From: Cellulomonas wangsupingiae
Lineage (GTDB): Bacteria; Actinomycetota; Actinomycetes; Actinomycetales; Cellulomonadaceae
Direction: 5' to 3'
DNA: 64,000 bases
NCBI RefSeq assembly: GCF_024508275.1
Contig: NZ_CP101989.1
Location: 496,001-560,000, forward strand
Part shown: positions 58,335 through 64,000 of the stretch, piece after piece
How the letters are laid out: the number at the start of each line of letters is the position of its first letter
Numbering within the stretch: the stretch's first letter is position 1
Made by a program: the position numbers and the translations under genes
Notes under the pieces: generated by a model
What the model was told of the DNA's origin: nothing
Seen by the model: only the letters and a program-made list of their open reading frames with translations
The model's database searches: none

Positions 58335-59483
58335 ATGCCCTCGCCCGTCAGCAGCGCGCCCACGACGTTCGTCACCGCCGGAAGGATCGTCCTGGGTGCG
58401 GGCGCCGCCGACCAGGTCCCCAAGCTGGTCGCCGGCCTGGGTCGACGGGTGCTCGTCGTCGCGGGCCGGTCGGCCGACGTGGACGCCCTGGGTGCGGCGG
58501 CGGTCCACCGCCACCGCGGCGAGCCCGACGTCGAGGCTGTGCGCCGCGCGGTCGCCGTCGCGCGCGAGGTGCGGCCGGACGTCGTCGTCGGCTGGGGCGG
58601 CGGGTCGGTGCTGGACCTGGCCAAGTGCGTCGCGGTGCTCGCCGGTGGTGGCACGGACGTGCTCGACCACCTGGAGGTCGTCGGGCACGGGCTGCCGCTG
58701 CCCGCCGGCGCGCTGCCCGTCGTCGCCGTCCCGACGACGGCCGGCACGGGTGCGGAGGTGACGGCCAACGCGCCCGTCCGGGTGCCCGAGCGGGGCGTGA
58801 AGGCGAGCCTGCGCGGACGGGCGATGCTGCCGACGGTCGCCGTGGTGGACCCGCTGCTGACGCTGGGTTGCCCGCCCGCGCTGACGGCGGCGTCCGGCGC
58901 CGACGCCCTGACCCAGTGCCTCGAGGCGTTCACGACCCCGCACGCGACCCCCCTGACCGACCCGCTCGCGCGCGACGGCCTGGTCCGCGCCGGGCGCAGC
59001 CTGCGGCGCGTCGTCGAGCACGGCGACGACGTCGACGCGCGCACCGACCTGAGCGTCGCGGCGCTGCTGTCCGGCATGGCGCTCGCCAACGCGAGGCTCG
59101 GCGCCGTGCACGGGCTGGCGGCGGCCCTCGGCGGGCGGCTCGGGGCGCCGCACGGGCAGGTGTGCGCCGCGGTGCTGGCCGCGACGACGGCCGCCAACGT
59201 CGCCGCGCTGCGCCGCACCGGCCCGCACGGGCCGGGCGTCGCGCGGTACGACGAGGCCGCCGTCGCGCTGACCGGCCGGCCGGGTGCCCGCGCCGACGAC
59301 GCGGTGGCGTGGCTGGCGGACCTCGTGGCAGCCCTGCAGGTGCCGGGCCTGGGGGCGCTCGGGCTGGCCGCCGCCGACGTGCCGGCCGTCGTCGCCGACG
59401 CCCTGGCCGCGTCGTCCACCCGGGGCAACCCCGTCACGCTGACGCCCGCCGAGCTGGCCGACGTGGTGACGGCCTCCTGGTGA
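58335..59483 (+). CDS. Iron-containing alcohol dehydrogenase (maleylacetate reductase-like)
   Basis: A 382-residue group III dehydrogenase. The NAD(P)-binding motif is VVGWGGGSVLDLAK (~83-96), with VAVPTTAGTGAEVTAN (~135-150). Metal ligands are predicted in the SGADALTQCLEAF (Asp, from ~194) and AVHGLAAALGGRLGAPHGQ (two His) segments. It resembles maleylacetate reductases, but aromatic-catabolism partner genes are absent, so the substrate is open. The ATG at 58335 follows the UBP gene by 65 bp on the same strand. Confidence 0.86.
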   Translation: MPSPVSSAPTTFVTAGRIVLGAGAADQVPKLVAGLGRRVLVVAGRSADVDALGAAAVHRHRGEPDVEAVRRAVAVAREVRPDVVVGWGGGSVLDLAKCVAVLAGGGTDVLDHLEVVGHGLPLPAGALPVVAVPTTAGTGAEVTANAPVRVPERGVKASLRGRAMLPTVAVVDPLLTLGCPPALTAASGADALTQCLEAFTTPHATPLTDPLARDGLVRAGRSLRRVVEHGDDVDARTDLSVAALLSGMALANARLGAVHGLAAALGGRLGAPHGQVCAAVLAATTAANVAALRRTGPHGPGVARYDEAAVALTGRPGARADDAVAWLADLVAALQVPGLGALGLAAADVPAVVADALAASSTRGNPVTLTPAELADVVTASW

Positions 59484-59539
59484 CGCGGGCCGCGAGGAAA
59501 CGAGGGGCGGTCACGGCGCATCGCCGGGAGGATGGGTAC

Positions 59540-59992
59540 ATGACCACCCTCGACCGGCTCACCGCCGACCTGACCACGTCCCTCAAGGCCCGCGACACGC
59601 TGCGCACCAGCACCCTGCGCCAGGTCATCGGCGCCGTGCGCCACGAGGCCAAGGCCGGCGCGGTCGAGCGCGAGCTCACCGAGGACGACGTGCTCAAGGT
59701 CCTCGCCCGCGAGGTCAAGAAGCGTCGTGAGTCCGCCCAGATCTACACCGACGCCGGTGCCCCCGAGCGCGCCGCGACGGAGGCGGCCGAGGCGGACGTC
59801 ATCGACGAGTACCTGCCGACGCGTCTGACCGACGAGGAGCTCGCCGCCCTCGTCGACGCCGTCGTCGCGGACACCGGCGCCTCGACGCTCAAGGACATGG
59901 GCGCCGTCATGAAGGAGGCGACCGCCCGCGCGCAGGGCCGCGCCGACGGCAAGGCCCTCAGCGCCCTGGTCAGGGCACGCCTGACGGCGTGA
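59540..59992 (+). CDS. GatB/YqeY domain protein
   Basis: A 150-residue YqeY-type protein, the same fold as the tail domain of GatB. Landmarks are LKARDTLRTSTLRQVIGAV, RELTEDDVLKVLAREVKKRRES, and ADVIDEYLPTRLTDEEL. It is thought to bind tRNA or aid amidotransferases, but the free-standing role is unknown. ATG 59540 has GGGAGGATG ~9 nt upstream. Convergent with the MFS exporter gene. Confidence 0.93.
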   Translation: MTTLDRLTADLTTSLKARDTLRTSTLRQVIGAVRHEAKAGAVERELTEDDVLKVLAREVKKRRESAQIYTDAGAPERAATEAAEADVIDEYLPTRLTDEELAALVDAVVADTGASTLKDMGAVMKEATARAQGRADGKALSALVRARLTA

Positions 59993-60013
59993 CGCCCGCC
60001 GCGGGCCGGCGCG

Positions 60014-61297
60014 TCAGCCCTGACGTGCCGGCTCGTCCGTGAGGGGGGACACGTCCGCGGACTCCGGCACCGCGGCCTCGGCCATCGCCCGCCGCCCCGA
60101 GGGCAGCGCGACGCCCGCCACCACGACGAGCATGAGCGCGACGCCCGCGGCGACCAGCAGCGACTGGATCGTGAACCGGTCCGCCAGCGGCCCGAACACG
60201 GCCATGCCCAGCGGCATCGCGACGGCCATGACGATGCCGACGAACCCGAAGACGCGCCCCTGCCGCTCCGGCTCGACCTTCTCCTGCAGCACCGTCATCG
60301 TCGGTGTCGAGAAGAACGGCACGCCCAGGCCGATGAGGAACATGAACCCGAAGAACACCCACATGTTCGTCGAGAGCCCGAGTCCGACGTTGAGCACCGC
60401 GAACAGCGCCGTCGTGAGGACCACGGTGTGCACGCGGTTGCGCAGGCCGCCCCACCATGCGACGACCACGCCGCCGAGGGTCATGCCGATGCTGAAGGCC
60501 AGCTCGTTGGCCGTCAGCTTCCACACCTCCTCGCCGAACGTCCGCACCACCATCAGCGGCGTGAGGAACGACGGCGCGACGATCAGCACGAAGACGATGC
60601 CCCACATCGCCAGGACCCAGCGGACGAACGGCGTCGTCGCGACGTACCGCACCCCGCCGACGAGGTCCGCGAGGTAGCCGCGGACGCCCGCGACCTGGTC
60701 GGGGCGCACCAGGCGCGGCACCGGGACGAGCAGCAGCAGCCCGATGCCCATGAGCGCGGTCACGACGTCGACGAAGAAGATGGCCTCGATCGACGCCCAG
60801 GCGTACAGGCCGGCGGCGAGCGCCGGCGCGACCAGCATCATGGCCGACTGGATCGTGGCGTTGATGCCGTTGACGCGCATGAGCTTGTCCGTCGGGACGA
60901 TCTGCGGCAGCAGGGCGCCGACCGCCGGGGTCTGGATGCCCGCGCCGGCCGAGCGGATCGCGGCGGCGACGTACAGCAGCCACAGGTCGTCGTACCCGGA
61001 CAGCAGGAGCAGCGCGAGCCCGAGCGTCGTCGCGGCGATGGTCGCGTCCGCGCCGATGATGAGCGCGCGGCGGTCGAGGCGGTCGGCCCACACGCCGCCG
61101 AACACGGACACCACGGCCTGCGGCAGGAAGCCGACGGCGGCGTACACGGCCATGACCGCGCCCGAGCGGGTCTCGAGGGCGAGGTGCCACAGGATCGCGT
61201 ACTGCACGAGCATCGAGCCGAGCAGGGAGAACGTCTGTCCGGTGAGGAACACCGACACGTCACGACGCCAGCGGGGGCGGTCGGTGGAGGTCGTCAT
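60014..61297 (-). CDS. MFS transporter (MefA/macrolide-efflux-like)
   Basis: A 427-residue 12-helix MFS permease. RDVSVFLTGQTFSLLGSMLV opens helix 1 and GGVWADRLDRRALIIGADA carries the MFS loop 2-3 motif (GxxADRxxRR). The sequence is of the MFS_3/Mef type that exports macrolides, quinolones or other drugs. It is divergent from the DrrAB-like ABC exporter, making a drug-efflux pair region. ATG 61297 has no regulator gene adjacent. Confidence 0.88.
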   Translation of the reverse strand: MTTSTDRPRWRRDVSVFLTGQTFSLLGSMLVQYAILWHLALETRSGAVMAVYAAVGFLPQAVVSVFGGVWADRLDRRALIIGADATIAATTLGLALLLLSGYDDLWLLYVAAAIRSAGAGIQTPAVGALLPQIVPTDKLMRVNGINATIQSAMMLVAPALAAGLYAWASIEAIFFVDVVTALMGIGLLLLVPVPRLVRPDQVAGVRGYLADLVGGVRYVATTPFVRWVLAMWGIVFVLIVAPSFLTPLMVVRTFGEEVWKLTANELAFSIGMTLGGVVVAWWGGLRNRVHTVVLTTALFAVLNVGLGLSTNMWVFFGFMFLIGLGVPFFSTPTMTVLQEKVEPERQGRVFGFVGIVMAVAMPLGMAVFGPLADRFTIQSLLVAAGVALMLVVVAGVALPSGRRAMAEAAVPESADVSPLTDEPARQG

Positions 61298-61557
61298 GGC
61301 AGGCCTCTGCAGGGTCGGGGGTGGTCGCGGGGTAGACCACGCGGGGCGGTGGGACTCATCGGGCGGCGCCGGGCGATGTCGTCATGCTCACCCGGCGCCG
61401 GCGGGGATGTCATGCGGTTTGTGGCGGTCCGTGTCGGTGGGCGGGTGCAGCATCGGACGTGCGGGCGACGAGCCCGGGCACCGCGGCCGGTCGGTACGGG
61501 ACGGGACGGTCGGTGACGACGGGCGCACGACGACGGGGCGCATGGGACGGGGGCACG

Positions 61558-62532
61558 ATGACGGCGACGATCACGGCCACAGGGCTGGTCAAGCGGTACG
61601 GCACGGTCGAGGCGCTGCGTGGTCTGGACCTCGAGGTGCCGGCCGGCACGGTCATGGGCCTGCTGGGCCCCAACGGCGCGGGCAAGACCACCGCCGTGCG
61701 GATCCTCACGACCCTGCTGCGGCCGGACGAGGGTTCGGCCCGCGTCGCGGGTGCGGACGTGCTGCGCGAGCCCGAGCAGGTGCGGCAGCGCATCGGCCTG
61801 TCCGGGCAGAGCGCGGCGGTCGACGAGAACCTCACCGGCGCGGAGAACCTCGAGATGATCGGACGGCTCTACGGATTCCCGCGGCGCCGGGCACGGGCCC
61901 GCGCGGACGCCCTGCTGGGAGCCTTCGACCTGGCCGACGCGGGCGGCCGGCCCGCCAAGACGTACTCCGGCGGCATGCACCGCCGGCTGGACCTGGCGTG
62001 CGCCCTGGTCGCCGAGCCGCCGGTGGTGGTGCTCGACGAGCCGACGACGGGCCTCGACCCGCGCAGCCGCCTGCAGATGTGGGACGTCATCGCGGACCTG
62101 GTGCGCGCGGGCACGACGATCCTGCTCACGACGCAGTACCTGGAGGAGGCCGACCGCCTCGCCGACGCCATCGTCGTGATCGACCACGGGCGCGCGATCG
62201 CCCGCGGCACCGCCGACGAGCTCAAGGCGCAGGTCGGCGGCGAGCGGGTGGAGGTGCTGCTGGCCGACGCGGCGGCGTCCGCCACGGCCCGCGCGGCGCT
62301 CGCGGACGTGGCGTCCGGGGACGAGGTCCACACCGACGGCGACGGGCGCGCGCTGTCGGTCGCCGTCGCCGACGGCACGTACGCGCTGCGCCGCGTGCTG
62401 GACCGGCTGGACGCCGAGGGCGTGGCCGTCCTCGAGGCGGGGCTGCGGCGCCCGACGCTCGACGACGCGTTCCTCACCCTGACCGGGCGGCCCGCGGAGG
62501 ACGTCCCCGTGCCGGCGGGGGTGGCCCGATGA
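61558..62532 (+). CDS. ABC exporter ATP-binding protein (DrrA-like)
   Basis: A 324-residue ATPase with GPNGAGKT (37-44), the DrrA-type C-loop YSGGM (136-140) and VVVLDEP (156-162). The C-terminal ~85 residues form the DrrA-type extension (RVEVLLADAAASATARAALA ... RPTLDDAFLTLTGRPAED). DrrAB systems export daunorubicin and related drugs, and also lipids. It is coupled to the permease gene by a 4-nt ATGA overlap. ATG 61558 precedes MTATITATGLVKRYG. Confidence 0.93.
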   Translation: MTATITATGLVKRYGTVEALRGLDLEVPAGTVMGLLGPNGAGKTTAVRILTTLLRPDEGSARVAGADVLREPEQVRQRIGLSGQSAAVDENLTGAENLEMIGRLYGFPRRRARARADALLGAFDLADAGGRPAKTYSGGMHRRLDLACALVAEPPVVVLDEPTTGLDPRSRLQMWDVIADLVRAGTTILLTTQYLEEADRLADAIVVIDHGRAIARGTADELKAQVGGERVEVLLADAAASATARAALADVASGDEVHTDGDGRALSVAVADGTYALRRVLDRLDAEGVAVLEAGLRRPTLDDAFLTLTGRPAEDVPVPAGVAR

Positions 62533-63332
62533 CCACGCTGGCCCGCACGGTGGTCGACACGCACGTCGTCGCCAAGCGCAACCTGCTGAAGATCCTGCGC
62601 GTCCCGGAGATCCTGGTCGCCGTCCTGATCTCGCCGATCATGTTCGTGCTGCTGTTCGCGTACGTCTTCGGCGGCGCGATCGACCCGGGGGACGGCGTGA
62701 GCTACCGGGAGTTCCTCATCCCGGGGATCTTCGCTCAGACCGTGGTCTTCGGGGCGACGTTCACGGGTGCCGGCATCGCGGAGGACATGCAGAAGGGCAT
62801 CCTCGACCGGTTCCGGTCGCTGCCGATGTCGCAGTCCGCGGTGCTCGCCGGGCGCACGGCGTCCGACGTCGTGTACAACGTGCTCTCGCTCGTCATCATG
62901 GCGCTCACCGGTCTGCTCGTCGGGTGGCGCGTGCACGGCACCGTCCTGGAGGCGGCCGCGGCGTTCGGGCTGCTGCTGGTGTTCGCCTACGCGGTGAGCT
63001 GGATCATGGCCCTCGTCGGGGTTCTCGTGCCCAGCGTCGAGGTCATCAACAACGCGTCGTTCATCGTCATCATGCCGCTGACGTTCGTGTCGAACGCGTT
63101 CGTCCCGCTCGAGTCGTTCCCGGAGCCGCTGCGTCGCGTCGTCGAGTGGAACCCCGTCTCGACGCTGACCCAGGCGTGCCGCGAGCTGTTCGGCAACACC
63201 AGCCCGGACGCAGCCGTGCCCGACGCGTGGTCGATGCAGAACCCCGTGGCGTACACCCTGGTGTGCGTCGTGCTGATCCTCGTGGTGTTCGCACCGCTCG
63301 CGATCGCGCGGTACCGCCGCACGTCGCGCTGA
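62529..63332 (+). CDS. ABC exporter permease (DrrB-like)
   Basis: A 267-residue ABC-2 permease with six helices: RVPEILVAVLISPIMFVLLF, FGATFTGAGIAEDMQKGILDRF (the ABC-2 signature: RFRSLPMS), then LSLVIMALTGLLVG, GLLLVFAYAVSWIMAL, and FVSNAFVPLESFPEPLRRVVEWNP, the family's conserved end element. It pairs with the DrrA-like ATPase encoded with 4-nt overlap. The exporter's substrate is unknown. Confidence 0.92.
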   Translation: MTTLARTVVDTHVVAKRNLLKILRVPEILVAVLISPIMFVLLFAYVFGGAIDPGDGVSYREFLIPGIFAQTVVFGATFTGAGIAEDMQKGILDRFRSLPMSQSAVLAGRTASDVVYNVLSLVIMALTGLLVGWRVHGTVLEAAAAFGLLLVFAYAVSWIMALVGVLVPSVEVINNASFIVIMPLTFVSNAFVPLESFPEPLRRVVEWNPVSTLTQACRELFGNTSPDAAVPDAWSMQNPVAYTLVCVVLILVVFAPLAIARYRRTSR

Positions 63333-63408
63333 GGACGGGCGGTGGAATGAGAGATGAATGAGACGTGGCGTACGACACGCCGCGAAACGCGCGGTCTGGG
63401 AGGTTCGT

Positions 63409-63444
63409 GCGTCCGGGGGAAGGCCTCTTGGCCTGGTCGGACGC
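63409..63444 (+). promoter_or_regulatory. Nested hairpin in the glgP leader
   Basis: GCGTCCG (63409-63415) pairs with CGGACGC (63438-63444), and inside AGGCC pairs with GGCCT around TCTT. The hairpin ends 25 nt before the GTG of glgP and could influence its expression or terminate the exporter transcript. Confidence 0.45.
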
Positions 63445-63469
63445 GGATGGGGGAACTACCGTTGCGCAA

Positions 63470-64000
63470 GTGACTGAGAACCGTACCAACGGCACCGCAC
63501 CAGTGGCCGCGCCGCAGCACTCCGTCGAGGGCTTCGTCAAGGAGTTCCTGCGCGAGCTGAACTTCGGACAGGGGGTCACGCTCGAGCGTGCCAGCGTCAA
63601 CGACCAGTACCTGGCGCTCGCGCGCACGGTCCGTGAGTACCTCATGGCCCGCTGGCTCGAGACGCTGCGCCGCCAGCGCGACGCCCAGGCCAAGTCGGTC
63701 GCGTACCTGTCGGCCGAGTACCTGCTGGGCCGTCAGCTCGACAACGCGCTGATCGCCACCGACATGACGGAGATCGTCGAGGAGGGCCTCGCGTCCCTCG
63801 GCATCGAGCTCGGGAAGCTGCGCGAGCAGGAGGTCGAGCCCGGGCTCGGCAACGGTGGCCTGGGCCGCCTGGCCGCGTGCTTCGTCGACTCCCTGGCGAC
63901 CATGAGCGTGCCGTGCATCGGCTACGGCATCCGCTACGAGTACGGCATCTTCCGCCAGACGTTCGTCGACGGGTGGCAGGTGGAGCAGCCGGACACGTGG
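63470..64000 (+). CDS. glgP: Glycogen/starch phosphorylase, N-terminal part (runs off the window)
   Basis: Reading from GTG 63470, 177 codons are open to the window edge. The N-terminal sequence VEGFVKEFLRELNFGQGVTL is followed by the GT35 phosphorylase blocks SVAYLSAEYLLGRQLDNAL, LGNGGLGRLAACFVDSLATM and GYGIRYEYGIFRQTFVDGWQ, all highly conserved. It will use phosphate to release glucose-1-phosphate from alpha-1,4-glucans with PLP. The C-terminal PLP lysine region lies outside the window. Start choice is moderately certain: no strong ribosome site, but the N-terminus fits the family. Confidence 0.93.
   Translation, partial: MTENRTNGTAPVAAPQHSVEGFVKEFLRELNFGQGVTLERASVNDQYLALARTVREYLMARWLETLRRQRDAQAKSVAYLSAEYLLGRQLDNALIATDMTEIVEEGLASLGIELGKLREQEVEPGLGNGGLGRLAACFVDSLATMSVPCIGYGIRYEYGIFRQTFVDGWQVEQPDTW

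Overview
The window is a stretch of very high-GC (roughly 74 %, estimated by eye) actinobacterial chromosome. The gene content suggests Cellulomonas or a close relative in the Micrococcales: a GH120-type beta-xylosidase, a CUT1 sugar importer without its own ATPase, class F sortase/DUF4397 surface genes, a MhuD-type heme oxygenase, an AfsR/SARP regulator and many GTG starts with 4-nt overlaps. This assignment is an inference from gene content. Nothing looks like an integrated plasmid or prophage, and no transposase or CRISPR array was seen.

Layout. 0-6 kb: the tail of a SpoIIE-type phosphatase, a TetR regulator divergent from an Old Yellow Enzyme with a perfect palindromic operator between them, two tiny acidic proteins, and a tightly coupled diiron-oxidase-like / GT2 / CDGSH operon. 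6-12 kb: a HelR-type helicase with a near-perfect rifamycin-associated element (RAE) upstream, a GH120 beta-xylosidase and a SulP transporter. 12-17.5 kb: a surface operon (DUF4397, sortase, ECF sigma, anti-sigma), a DUF1540 protein, a kinase-like APH protein and a degenerate GGDEF protein. 17.7-21.7 kb: a 1313-residue fusion that joins an ECF sigma factor, a zinc anti-sigma domain, membrane segments and about 900 residues of predicted extracellular domains. 21.8-33 kb: upp, tadA, a sirtuin, tRNA-Ser(CGA), a SUKH-like protein, membrane proteins (YhhN, FUSC) and a PQQ-like propeller, with decayed gene pieces between them. 33-38 kb: LacI regulator plus CUT1 ABC operon. 38-47.5 kb: MhuD-methionine aminopeptidase pair, SARP-hydrolase pair, HAD, serine hydrolase, pirin and a DHFR-like protein. 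47.8-48.2 kb: a cluster of palindromic repeats with one solitary copy near 5.95 kb. 48-53.7 kb: coiled-coil protein, ThrE exporter, tRNA-Ser(GCU), GNAT, a second SUKH-like protein, tRNA-Arg(ACG), a lipoprotein and a frameshifted small gene. 53.8-57.7 kb: a van-like operon of four genes joined by 4-nt overlaps (VanX-like dipeptidase, alanine racemase, D-Ala-D-X ligase, acyltransferase-3 membrane protein). 57.9-64 kb: UBP zinc finger, iron ADH, YqeY, MFS exporter, a DrrAB-like ABC exporter and the start of glycogen phosphorylase.

Themes. Antibiotic self-protection is prominent: HelR with an RAE, the van-like operon, and two exporters. Cell-surface sensing forms a second theme: the SigK/RskA-like pair with sortase and DUF4397, and the membrane-tethered sigma fusion. 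Intergenic DNA is rich in hairpins that sit directly after stop codons and lack U-tracts, and in small remnants of lost genes (TetR, DUF1772, Pr6Pr and possibly NUDIX).
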